From Kitagawia praeruptora (Eukaryota; Streptophyta; Magnoliopsida; Apiales; Apiaceae): DNA of 64,000 nucleotides. The notes beneath the pieces were generated by a model. The model saw nothing but the letters and a program-made list of their open reading frames with translations. It ran no database searches and was not told the DNA's origin. Positions 54,001-64,000 of the stretch are shown in pieces (positions within the stretch are counted from its first letter, which is position 1; each line of letters starts with the position of its first letter). The stretch covers positions 11,375,501 to 11,439,500 of the forward strand of contig CM075346.1 of the NCBI GenBank assembly GCA_037693485.1, in the 5' to 3' direction. Position numbers and translations under genes: made by a program.

Positions 54001-54265
54001 CCACCACTCGTCAATCCGGGATACCCGAATTAAAGAGTGGGGGGCAGCACAAATTATAAACAAACAGCAACCGAGTATGGAAAAACACAAAATATACGAC
54101 GAACAGACGGGCCGGGCTGACCAACAGCCCGAAACACCCGGTAGTTGTAAAATTAAAAGTTACAAAGTTATACAAGGACGCAATTCAAAGTTTTACAACA
54201 AGTCTTGAGGAAAAGCATAAAAGCGATTACACGGGCATGGCCCGGATCCTGGACGCAGCCAGTAG

Positions 54266-54805
54266 TCATTCTTCGGGAGGTGAGGAGCTTGGAGCCTTGT
54301 AAGGAATTGGTTCGCCTTCGCCCCGGGCCAGGGCAGCCTCCGCCTTCATATATTCAGAGACGAAGCGCTCCCAGGTGGCCGACTCCGAATCGGTCTTACA
54401 CATGTTCTCAGCCACAACCCAACAACGGTGGATTTTTGCCGCTGCGGCCTGGGCGAGGTCGGTGTTATAAGTATCCGAATTACGGAATTCGGCAATCACC
54501 TCCTCCTCAGATTTCCTGCTCTTCAACTCCTCTCGGAGCTTCTTAACATCATCTTTGGAATCCCTCCACTTGGTCCGGACCAAATCCCGCTCATTCTGAA
54601 GGGTCTTGGCAGCCTCTTTTAGCTCCTTGGCCCGGACCTCGGATGCCTCCTTCACCTCGGCAAGCTCCTTCTTCAAAGCATCAACCTCCTCATTCATTAG
54701 CCTCCTGACCTCGGTCACAGAGCTCACAGCTTCCCGGGCCTCCTTGACCAGCTCCATATCTCGGCGAATAGCAACCCCCGGCCCCGAGGACACATATCTA
54801 GCACT
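54266..54805 (-). CDS. Antisense coiled-coil ORF of element G
   Basis: On the strand opposite gag-pol, 175-180 aa, Glu/Lys-rich with heptad-like patterning (EVDALKKELAEVKEA, KKLREELKSRKSEEE) and the C-terminus APSSSPPEE. No ATG at the beginning; the open frame starts at a good splice acceptor (TTTCTGTATTTTTTAG before 54805), with the first in-frame ATG at MELVKEAR. It looks like the last exon of a longer antisense gene whose upstream exons are missing. Extra antisense ORFs between pol and the 3' LTR are known in Tat/Ogre elements; their function is unknown. Confidence 0.6.
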   Translation of the reverse strand, partial: SARYVSSGPGVAIRRDMELVKEAREAVSSVTEVRRLMNEEVDALKKELAEVKEASEVRAKELKEAAKTLQNERDLVRTKWRDSKDDVKKLREELKSRKSEEEVIAEFRNSDTYNTDLAQAAAAKIHRCWVVAENMCKTDSESATWERFVSEYMKAEAALARGEGEPIPYKAPSSSPPEE

Positions 54806-54896
54806 CTAAAAAATACAGAAAGCTCACTCTCCAAGGCAAGAGCACTCCTTACTACTCCCCCATCCGGAGAATCCGCATAAGGGAGTGGGGGGCAAA

Positions 54897-55529
54897 TGAT
54901 AGGCCATAAACAGCCAAGGCCCAACAAGGAGCCCAAACAACAAGTGAATCATCTCAAGAGAATAAGAACGGCCCAGCCCAGAGTGGCTGACCCCGGGCCC
55001 GGAGCCCGCGTGGCCCCCACCCCGAACTAGGGGACCCCCTGACTCGTGGCACTTTATATACGTGGCACTCCACCTCAGCTGACACTCCTATTGGTGGCGC
55101 TGACCAACACTAAAAGATAAGGGAAGACGCATGCCAGATCATGCCCACCACAACATGGCCACACTCCAGTCAATGGTCACTCCAGACAAAGGCCACGCGT
55201 CCCACATCCCGGGAATTCAGCGGCTTGTCCCCCAGATCCAACGGTCGGGGGTGAAGGTAACCTACCCCTAAACCCTAGGCCTAGGGCTATAAATACCCCT
55301 AGTAAATAGGGTTTAGGGGTTAGCCATTATTACACACCTACACACATTCATTACTTTGTGATACTCTACTTGATTATTACCTTCCAAAGCCAACTCTTAT
55401 TCTCACGCCGGAGGCACCTCGGGGCCAAACCCCCCCTCCGGTGTTGTTTTGCAGATACCCAACTACAGCTACACCACTTCCGAGACAGGAGTTGGCGAGG
55501 AAGTACCCGATCGAGATCTAGAGTTATCA
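54897..55529 (+). repeat. 3' LTR of element G
   Basis: 633 bp, TGATAGGCCATAAAC to GAGTTATCA, preceded by the polypurine tract and followed by CTGGA. TATA box at 55288-55295. Confidence 0.93.
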
Positions 55530-55997
55530 CTGGACAGTCAGTTAAAAATTTGATTTTGTTCGAATAAGTAACATAATTTAGGAAGATGGTATATTGGTAT
55601 GTGGGAATCTTACAGTAGGGTAGCTAATCCACCATGTTGAAATGTTCAAATAAGTACAGTATACTACAGGAACAAAGCATGCGCTTCAATCATCCAATCT
55701 TATAAGCACAAACATCTGAAGAACTCATCTCATAGGGGAAATGCTCACCAGCTCATTCAAATATTTCAAATTTCATTTCTTTCAAAAATTCAAAACTTCG
55801 AATCTCAATATATTTTGTAATTTCAAATTTGTCATTGTACATGTATGTTACCCACTAGATGCATTTCGCACCCTTTCAATTAATAAAAACTTCAAATAAT
55901 AAGATCTGTGTACCCCGTAAGTCCTAACCACATAAAACTCCTTTAAAGAGTGAAATTTATTGCAAGTGTTTGGATTGATATGACTTCAGATCAATAA

Positions 55998-56327
55998 GGG
56001 TGTGTTCACTTGGAAAGAATGGAATGGGGTAGGAATGGAATGAAAATTGTAAACAAAATTTATGAATAAAGGGGGGTGTTGGGGGAAATAATGGACAAAT
56101 ATGAGGGAGAAGAAGTTTTTTATGATGAAGATTGCAAGAAAAATGATGAAGATTGGGAATGGAGCATTCCTTCCAAAACATGTGGGTTAGAATTCTAGTT
56201 CAAATCATTTGGAAGGGAATGAAGCAAGGAATGAAATTTATAAACACTTTCCCCAATCTCCCCCAAATAATAGTATAAATTTCATTCCATTCTCCCCTCA
56301 TTCCATTCAATCCAAGTGAACATAGGG
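55998..56327. mobile_element. Tourist-like MITE, present only in the second copy
   Basis: 330 bp with ends GGGTGTGTTCACTTGG and CCAAGTGAACATAGGG, flanked by TAA (55995-55997, 56328-56330). The first copy has the unoccupied site with one TAA (CAATAAGAGAATG, near 44834), which proves insertion and its 3-bp duplication. Confidence 0.95.
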
Positions 56328-56532
56328 TAAGAGAATGATATAATAGAACTTCCTCCTAATCCAAAACTAATCAATAGCACAACTAACAACTCATCTAGAC
56401 TTAACCAAGTCCATTAATTTACAGATTTAAGCATGTGTTTATCTACAAAACCTCATACATAATTACGAAATTACCAGCAAAAAAGTGCAGAAATAACAAA
56501 AACAATAAAATCTGAAACGAGAAAAAAAAAAC

Positions 56533-57012
56533 CTGAATTCTGCAGATATAATAATCATCTCCGTAGACAGCACGCAAACCATCAACAGGCTTAACCTTCG
56601 GGTTTCGTGGCGTATAAACAACACTCAAAGTCACCAAGGCCTTAATCTTGTCCGGCCTATACATAGCAAAATTCCATGCCACAACTGCACCCCAGTCATG
56701 GCCAACCACAAAAACCTTGTCCTCCCCTGGTCCAGCCACGGCCTCGACCAGCGCCACCACATCTCCAACCAAGTGAAGCATTGTAAACTTGGAAGGATCA
56801 TTCACAGGTGCTCCAGTGGTGTCGCCGAAACCACGTAGATCAGGTGCCACTGCTCTGTATCCGTGGGATGCCATGTAGACCATCTGGTGACGCCAGGTGT
56901 ACCAGAGTTCAGGGAAGCCATGAATGAATAAAATCAGGGGGCCTTGGCCTAACTCCGCTATGTGCATATCAATGCCATTTACGCTCACTGTCTTGTGCTC
57001 TATCTTTTCCAT
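56533..57012 (-). pseudogene. Epoxide hydrolase exon 1, truncated gene copy
   Basis: 480 bp encoding residues 1-160, the same as the complete gene, with the nucleophile Asp106 but without the acid, base and second lid tyrosine. The promoter region and TATA box (57131-57137) are present. Downstream, intron 1 runs into the 3' LTR of element G, so exons 2 and 3 are missing. The donor site is intact. Translation past exon 1 would read into intron 1. Confidence 0.93.
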
Positions 57013-58794
57013 TTCTTTTTGTGACTTCCCTGGAATTTGATACTTTGTGAAATTTATAGTGACAATATTTTTTGGACAACGTTTGCTTGAGACAACAATC
57101 AATTATCAATTAACTGTCTATATTGGAGTATTTTATAGGCACCAACCCTACCACTTTTATAATTTTATTATTATAAGAGTTTGGCTCTATAGGGTACTAA
57201 TTATTTAGAGTACTTGGAGTACCCTATCATCACCGTTAGATTGAAAAAGATCCTATGGATAGAATTAAACCTTTTTTAATGGCAAAATCGTAAATAAATG
57301 AACAATTAAGGGCAGAATCCTTCAAATCAAACCGATAATAGATGTTTCTTAAAAAATGAATTTAAAATTATAGACGTAAGGGAAGATGTGGCAAAAAACA
57401 GGATGATAAACAAATATAACCGGTTTTTTTGATAAGATATACTAAACTAACCAGTTTTACAAATGTGGCCATATATAGCCGATGGAATACGCATTTCAAA
57501 AGGGAGTAATACATGATACACATTTTTCGATGAAGTATTTAGAAGATTTTTTAATTTTACTATAGAATACGCAATTTGGGATGGTGTATTGTAAACTTAA
57601 TAAGCATTCTAGGAATGCGTATTCCTATTATCATCATAAGTCTGCTCTTGATTCACCATGCATGTGTTCTAAATGGAAAAGACACCAGCCACGTGTCTGA
57701 CTATATCCCAAAAATTGTCCTTTTTTATTCCTTTACAAGTAATTGTGATCAATGGACTTGAGACACAACAATCGACTAAAAACATAGAATACGCATTCAA
57801 GGGTCATGTATTGAAACAGTTATAGTTGGCCAGTTATTTAAAACTGGTCATTTTTGTTTAAAATCATTAGAAAAAAAAGTTATTTCTGTCATTTTTTCCA
57901 AAAAACACGCAACACTATCATATCACTCCGGCAGTTACAGTTGTAAGCATATCCAAACACCAAGTTTTAAGGTTACACAGAACACGATTGAAAAAAGTAC
58001 ATTACAAGATAATTATCAAAACGAAGTTGAAGCTTGCAACTGGGTTTCAAGCAAACAATGAGCGAAGGTATGTAACTGGGTGCTTAGAAACTTTTTCCTT
58101 TTAATTGACATTATATTTCGATTGCGAAATTCAAATCTTGTTGTAATGGATTTCACAATTCCTACAATCAAACACAAGTTCTGCAAATACTGATTGAAAT
58201 AGATTGGAAGCGCGACATTTTTTTTAAAATATCTTGATTTGTGTATTGCATGTGAGATGTTTTCCTGTTTTTGTATATGTTAAGATTATAGATGTGTATT
58301 TTTTTAAATTAGTTGTGATGTATGAAAGTGAACTAGTTTCAATTGAATAAAATTATTAATTTCATCTTGAATTTGGTGTTAATTTAGTTTATGAATTAGG
58401 ATAATTAAAAAAAAAACATTATTCTGGGTAGACAAAAATTGATATTGATGAATTAAGTTCTACAAGTAAGAAATTATAGTAATTAATTTTTTTTGCAGTG
58501 ATATTTGTATTTGGTGTAGTATCTTGGTGTAGTACTTGATAGTGTCTTGGTTTAATTGAATAATTTTCTGAAATTATTACTGCCTTTAGGAATTAAGAAC
58601 TGATTAATGTCTCTGCATTAGTACAATGACTAAAATTAAAGAATGGGTGTAAAGAATGTTTTTAGGCTCTAGTAAATCTATGTTTTGTTTATATGTTGTT
58701 TTGTTATGTTTTTATGTTAATTGTGATTTTTACATTTGCGTTGCGAAGAATATGTTTATTTAACAAACCCTACAAAAAGTACATGTCGCACTCC

Positions 58795-60077
58795 TGATGT
58801 ATAACATATGTATAACATATGTGCATGTGGATTTTACAGGACGACGATGGAGCAGTAGACTTATTCAAAGTCCTTGGATTCACAATTGGCCAAAGAAACG
58901 ACCAATCTATATAAACTTGGAGTCGTGATCACCAATAGAAGAAAATGCTATTGGGAAAGTCAGCACAAGACTTAAATGCCCTGAGAAAACCAATAAAGCA
59001 GAACACAATGAAACTATGAACAGAGCAACTGCTTGTAGTGAAATGGATGTTCTATACATAAGGAGCGAATGGAACCGGTGCAAAAAAAAAAAGCAACACA
59101 TTCAATTTTTTAATTTCCCCAAGGGAAAATCCAGAAAACATTCATGGCCAAAGCAGTTGAATCAGAGGAAAGTGTATTTAATTCCCCTTCACTTTCCAGT
59201 TTACAGTTTTTTTTTAAAGAAGGTAACAGATGTATATTTTACACCTAACGAAAAACCTTGTCGTGAAGTTTGAGCAGTTTGGCAATCCTTTATGAAATTA
59301 AATCCAATGACACACCATATTGCAGACTAGTTCAGGCATGAACGTGAAATACAAAGACACACCAACATACAATTGCAGGACAAAACAACATAAATAATAA
59401 TAGTACCTGGATCGCCTTCACCAAAAGACATATTACTGTAGAACACAGTCTACACTAAATGATAAAAACAGTTAGGCAATAGCATGCAATGTACAATTTC
59501 TATAAACTGCAATATTCTGCAAATGTATGTAATCCGTTATGCAAATCCTTGAAAAACGGAACCACCAGCCTTCACCCACTTAATCCATCCGACTTTAAAA
59601 TTGTACTATCTTTTGTTAAATGTTAAAATACAAAACTATCCTTCTAATTTAAATTATAAACAAAACAGCAAAAAACGTGCACCATTAGATGAAAAACAAA
59701 TGAACGGATAAGATGCAGTATTCCAATACTCCAAAAAAAAAAACAGTACTCCATAGATCTTTTTCCAGTAATAAAATATTGTATTAATTTATTAGTATTT
59801 ATGATCCACGTGCTCTTCACTATTACGCAGAAACTTTTTGTAAAATAAAAGGAAAAAAGGTGTAACATTTGAATTTTTTCGCCATGTTCCCCAATTTTTT
59901 CAATAGAAAGAAAAAAAATAGAGGTATTTCAAAAAAAAAAAAAAGAGTTCGCATTTTATGTTTTTACTTGAAAATTGTCAAAAGATCCAAAAAATTTTAT
60001 CAAAAAATTAAATAAATGTTTATTTGTCATATTACATTAAATATGTCATATATTATATCACGTGCATAATTAAAACG
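58795..60077. other. Spacer, no gene recognised
   Basis: A short ATAACATATGT direct repeat opens it. Small ORFs have no motif. This is the ancestral continuation of the region upstream of the epoxide hydrolase gene. Confidence 0.55.
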
Positions 60078-60079
60078 TA

Positions 60080-60337
60080 CTCCCTCTGTTTCAATTGACA
60101 TTTCTTGTTTTGACTTTTGTTCCTGTTCATTGTAAGCGCTTGACTATTAATTTATGAATAATTTATAAGATAAAATATATTCATGAGTGATCTTGTTTGA
60201 TTCGTATTTGTGAGTACTTTAATACAGTGAAGTTTTTATATTTGATACTAACATGAAATTGAAAATATTAATGATCAAAAGTGTGCGTTGACAAACGTGA
60301 TAAAGTAAACAGGAAAAATATTTAGGGACGGAGGGAG
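60080..60337. mobile_element. Stowaway MITE
   Basis: 258 bp, ends CTCCCTCTGTTTCAATTGACA and, at the right, TTAGGGACGGAGGGAG, flanked by TA (60078-60079, 60338-60339). Confidence 0.88.
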
Positions 60338-60496
60338 TACCTATTTAATTAGCTATATGAAATCATTATGCATGATTAAAGTTCCTGACTGATTGGAAGT
60401 TTTAGACACGAAGATTATAAAGATGATCTTTAATGATGTGTTTGATTGTAGTGAAAGGAATGAATGAAATTAAAGGAAAATAATGGAAGTTAGAGC

Positions 60497-60784
60497 TAGG
60501 GATGGGAAAAAAATTCGATCCGACGGATATCCGATTCGAAATCCGATTTTTTATCCGATCCGAACCCGATATTTTGGATTTGGATATGGATATGGATTTA
60601 AATTTTAAACCCGAAAGATTTTGGATATGGATATGGATTTCATGAAACCCGATCCGAAACCCGAAACCCGATCAAAACCCGAGCCGAACCCGAAATCCGA
60701 AAAATACCCGACTTTTATATAATATATTATATATATTATATATTATATATAAATGTATATTATAAATGCATATTATGCATACAC

Positions 60785-60841
<57 letters not shown>

Positions 60842-61169
60842 ATGTATATTATAAATACATATTATACATACACATATCTTTGAGACATAAGATATGGAAA
60901 GATCGAGAAAATAAATTGTCATGGATATAGCGGTATTTTTAACTTACACAATTTTTTTTATTTTTTTGGTAAGCAACTTATTTACACTATTTTTAATTTT
61001 GAATACCCGAAAAAAACCCGATCCGATCCGAAACCCGACGGATTTGGATTTGGATATTGAGTTTTGAATCCGAAACCCGATACGATCCGAAACCCGAAAC
61101 CCGAAAATATTTGGATTTGGATTTGGATTTTGCAAAACCCGAGCCGAACCCGACCCGTTCCCATCCCTA
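60497..61169. mobile_element. hAT-like non-autonomous element with 8-bp target duplication
   Basis: 673 bp with TAGGGATGGGAA / TTCCCATCCCTA ends and a perfect duplication GTTAGAGC (60489-60496, 61170-61177). The interior has CCGAAACCCGA and GGATTTGGAT(AT)GG repeats, each predominating on opposite strands, and a long (TA)n tract at about 60783-60836. ORFs in it are repeat translations. Confidence 0.88.
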
Positions 61170-61173
61170 GTTA

Positions 61174-61394
61174 GAGCATCTCCAACGGTGTTTTGTAAAA
61201 TGATTGTCTAAATATTGATTATGTAAAATTTGTTGAACCTGTAACGTGTTTTACTCCAATGGGATTGACTATATTGGTTGGCTATATTTTAAAAATGGTA
61301 TGTTATTATTATTTCAAGTTGTTAAAAATAGAATGTATTATTTTTATATGGTAATTGAATTTTACCTAAGGGCTTTACACCATTGGAGATGCTT
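61174..61394. mobile_element. MITE of the GAGCATCTCCAA family
   Basis: 221 bp with GAGCATCTCCAACGGTG and, reversed, AAGCATCTCCAATGGTG ends, and TTA flanks (61171-61173, 61395-61397). Its left terminus overlaps the target duplication of the hAT-like element, so the latter inserted into the MITE end. Confidence 0.78.
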
Positions 61395-61688
61395 TTAGAA
61401 GGAAGATTTAGAAAAAAATAAGATAGTACAAAATTGTTATAATAAAAGTTGTGAAGAAAATGGGGGATGAAGTAAGAATGGATCATTCTTTCTCAAATTG
61501 TTAAAATGGAATGAACAGAAAAATGAAAATTTTTAAATATTTAATTATTTTATACTTTAAATTTCATTACAATCCATTTCTTTCTAATCAATCTAACCAA
61601 ACACAAACTAAAAATAAATTAGACTACATATATTGTTGGAGAATCGAACAAGTTAAAGTAAGAATAAAGCAATGTCTTAAGAGATATA

Positions 61689-62090
61689 GAGGGTGTTTGG
61701 CCCCCATTTTTTTTTTTTTCACTTAAAGTTTGCATGGAGGTGTTTGGCTCCCCTTAAAGTGGAGCCACTTAAAGTGGAAAGTAGGCTAAAAAAAAAAGTA
61801 GCTTGGAGGTACTTTTTTTCCACTTATTTTTTTTCGTATATCAATTTTTATGTATTTGAGTCACCTTTTAACTTCTATTGTATTCTTTTCATATATTTGT
61901 ATTTTATACTTTCAAAAAAATATAAATTTCTTTTTTTTTTAATTAATTTTTTAAAAATAAATTTACTTTAAGTGGAATTAGCCAAACAGATACACCTAAC
62001 TTTAAGTAAAAATTATCACTTTTCACTTAAAGTGAGTAAGTAGCACTTTAAGTGATAAGTAACATTTTTTAAGTTAAGCCAAACACGCTC
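61689..62090. mobile_element. MITE with GTGTTTGGC ends
   Basis: 402 bp with GAGGGTGTTTGGC / GCCAAACACGCTC ends and ATA on both sides (61686-61688, 62091-62093). Interior CACTTAAAGTG palindromes. Similar in style to 42178-42571. Confidence 0.75.
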
Positions 62091-62306
62091 ATAGAAACGT
62101 GGAGGAGATTCTTTTCCTATATGGCGATGTAAGGATTAGACAAAATAGTGGGATTATTATTCTACAAAGTACAAATAATAGAAGCTTTGCCTACTATCAT
62201 GATTCCTCGTGGAAAACGTTATGTCTAAATGTATCTAGACGTCAAAGTCGCGTTTTGAAATTACCATTAACTCTTTAAGTTTTTTTTTTTTAAAAGAAAA
62301 AATGTA

Positions 62307-62476
62307 TCCATTCCATTTTTACTGTCCCAAATTTCCTATTTTACTTATTCTAAAATAATTATTCATAATTAATTAATATGATAAAATATGTGTTAATTAT
62401 GTTATTTTCTATCAATTTATTTAACAAAATCAAATAAAAAATGAATTTATGAACAATAAAAATGGAACGGAGGAAG
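62307..62476. mobile_element. Short Stowaway-like MITE
   Basis: 170 bp with CCATTCCATTTTTACTGTCCC at left and AAAATGGAACGGAGGAAG at right, flanked by TA. Confidence 0.65.
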
Positions 62477-62479
62477 TAT

Positions 62480-63029
62480 TAAATGATCATAAATAAAAAA
62501 GAAACAAACATTATATTATATACTGGGAATTGTTAACCACATCTTTAAGAATTATGTTTTAGGGTTAAATTGTTTTAATTTTTTATGCTTAAACATTTAA
62601 TATAACACTAACTTTTCAGGAATAAAAATATTTATTGCCACATTTTCAAGAAATCGATTGTATTTATAAAAATAATTTTAAAGAGAAATGTGCTTATGAA
62701 AATAAGACTAGTGTGTTTATGACCACTTGCATGTAATTTTAAAAATTCTAATATTTTTAATAATAGTCCTAAGGCCATTGTTAACGTGATCCTTATATAT
62801 TTAAAATCTTTTTTTATTCATAAAACACGTTGCTTTTTATTTGAAATAATTTATCAAAAAATGATATCTAGCTAAGTCTACTTTTGATTATTTTTTTTGT
62901 TCAGTGGTTCTTGCTTGTAAAGTTCGTGTTTTAGTGATTCTTGCTTGTAAACTTTGACTAATTTGGAATATTTTAATTTGGATTGATGAATTATCATTTT
63001 TGTAGGTTTTTAAAAGTCGGATTTAAAAT
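62480..63029. other. AT-rich spacer
   Basis: No gene or terminal repeat recognised. A short direct repeat (GATTCTTGCTTGTAAA-like) lies at about 62907-62951. Confidence 0.5.
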
Positions 63030-63219
63030 TTTGGGTTTGGGGTATTATCCAAATAAAAAAAAATTTCAATTTTCGTTTATACCTGAAATCCATTGAAACG
63101 GATTTGGATTTCAGTTTTCGGGTATTTCAGGTTTTGATCGGATTCAAGTCTAGTACAAAAAATCAAATTTGGATTTTGTTTTGCCAAACCCCACCTATTC
63201 CGACTCGATTACCGTCCCT
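63030..63219. mobile_element. Fragment related to the hAT-like element at 60497
   Basis: GGATTTGGATTTCAG, TTTGCCAAACCCCACC and the end CCGACTCGATTACCGTCCCTAA resemble the right half of 60497-61169. No left end or target duplication identified. Confidence 0.5.
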
Positions 63220-63231
63220 AAACCAAACCAA

Positions 63232-63452
63232 GGGCCCGTTTGGGAAATCTTATTTTTCAGAAATAAGTTACTTATTCTGAAAAAAAGTTAGGAAATATGT
63301 ACTTTTTTCTGAAATAAGTAACTTATTTTTGTAAGATAACGAATATTAAACTCCCCATACACATTTTTCTCTAAAAAAAAATTATGTAAATACGAATTTT
63401 TTTTCGAAATAAGTAACTTATAAGTTTAACATTAGATTTGCCAAACGGGGGC
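63232..63452. mobile_element. Small MITE, same family as 41040-41261
   Basis: 221 bp with GGGCCCGTTTGG / CCAAACGGGGGC ends and CAA flanks (63229-63231, 63453-63455). Interior shared with 41040-41261 in opposite orientation. Confidence 0.75.
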
Positions 63453-64000
63453 CAAATGTAACTACGTACTTCCAACCTAGTGAGACCACATATGTAAATT
63501 CAATTTTAAAATTTTCACAATCTACTCAAATCAATTTACCAACTGCGACACCAACTTTACCAAAATATAAACCTAAAATAACCAACATCAAATTCAATTT
63601 TACTAAATACATACACACATGTGTATATATATATATACACACATATGCCAATTTAAAACTAACTAACTTCCAAAATTGTATAAGAATAAAAGTTTTTTGT
63701 ATAGAAGAATATTAATATAGATACCGGAGTCGAATAGACAATCATCCAAATCCAACCAATTATTTTGCAAAAATATGTAAAAATTGATTACATTTCGTTG
63801 ATTTGGTTATGGCTAAGCTGTCTTGTTTGTTAGGAACAGTGAACTCTATTTTTCCCCTTCTCATGTGTGTTGGAGTTTATTGCGTGTGATGTTTCTTTGA
63901 ATTAATGAAATTTCTATTCTCAAAAAAAAAATTGGTATTTTCGTAAATTGTTTTTTTAAATAGGTTTTTTTGCAAATATTTTGAAAAATTGGTAAAATCG
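63453..64000. other. AT-rich spacer to the window end
   Basis: No gene seen. A TGTGTATATATATATACACACA palindromic microsatellite core is near 63620-63645. Confidence 0.55.

Larger units (their letters stand above)
47304..55529 (+). mobile_element. Element G: Tat-type Ty3/Gypsy element with truncated 5' LTR
   Basis: Coding-complete element: LTR remnant, primer site, gag-protease, pol with RT, RNase H, second RNase H and integrase, 91-bp repeats, an antisense ORF, polypurine tract (GTGGGGGGCAAA), and a full 633-bp LTR. The dual RNase H plus a 3' antisense ORF fits the Tat/Ogre group. The 5' LTR lacks its first 254 bp and is joined directly to the upstream region of the epoxide hydrolase gene. 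After the 3' LTR comes CTGGA, native to intron 1 (44371 onward), so the original insertion was in intron 1. Confidence 0.95.
55530..58794. repeat. Duplicate of 44371-47304 (part of intron 1, exon 1, promoter)
   Basis: Direct repeat of the epoxide hydrolase 5' half, about 2.93 kb plus one extra MITE. I noticed about ten substitutions, a 3-base deletion (near 57800) and one extra A. It starts exactly at the element G LTR end and ends at CGCACTCC, after which unique sequence (TGATGTATAAC) follows. Exon 1 is unchanged at the protein level. Confidence 0.95.

Noticed and set aside
58907..59273. Possible exon of a further gene (64- and 85-aa ORFs)
   Set aside because: No domain, no plausible splice structure, overlapping on opposite strands.
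60944..61164. Asn/Pro and Phe/Gly repeat ORFs
   Set aside because: Translation of the ACCCGA/GGATTT repeats inside the hAT-like element.

Overview
The window is intergenic DNA of a flowering plant, most likely a eudicot. It is AT-rich and dominated by nested LTR retrotransposons, with plant-type MITEs (Stowaway, Tourist-like, Mutator-like, hAT-like). The only clear host gene is a three-exon soluble epoxide hydrolase. No bacterial, organellar or viral genes were recognised, and no tRNA, rRNA or CRISPR was seen.

Layout. (1) 1-8599: a nest of three elements. Element A (Ty3/Gypsy, minus strand) enters from the left edge with an uninterrupted gag-protease frame and a 956-bp LTR. It sits inside element B (Athila-like backbone, minus strand), which carries an unrecognised 316-aa ORF where gag-protease should be. 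B abuts element C (Ty3/Gypsy, plus strand), of which only the 3' end and LTR are visible. (2) 8600-19040: a Stowaway MITE, then an AT-rich Helitron-like block split by element D. D has 517-bp LTRs, TSD ACGTT, an intact gag-protease ORF and a collapsed pol. (3) 19046-38643: element E, a degenerate Copia-type element with TSD GTGAC. It contains a near-intact Copia element H (minus strand, TSD ATACC), and its 3' LTR is split by element F (Athila-like, same-length and apparently identical 1296-bp LTRs, TSD ATTGT, gag-protease only). (4) 38649-42900: MITE-rich spacer. (5) 43016-58794: the epoxide hydrolase gene on the minus strand. Its exon 1, part of intron 1 and its promoter are duplicated 11 kb away, with a complete-coding Ty3/Gypsy element G (dual RNase H, Tat-type) filling the gap. 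(6) 58795-64000: spacer with five or six more MITEs.

How the parts relate. LTR divergence and nesting give a consistent order: E is oldest (about 5 LTR differences), H is next (2 in 195), and F is newest (none seen). D has 2 differences in 517. D, F and B lack a usable pol and would have to be moved by enzymes supplied in trans; G and H still encode reverse transcriptase and integrase. Nearly every element carries its own array of short palindromic repeats in its untranslated regions, with a different sequence in each family. The epoxide hydrolase duplication looks like an unequal exchange between a chromatid carrying G in intron 1 and one without it. It left one uninterrupted gene copy and one copy truncated to exon 1.
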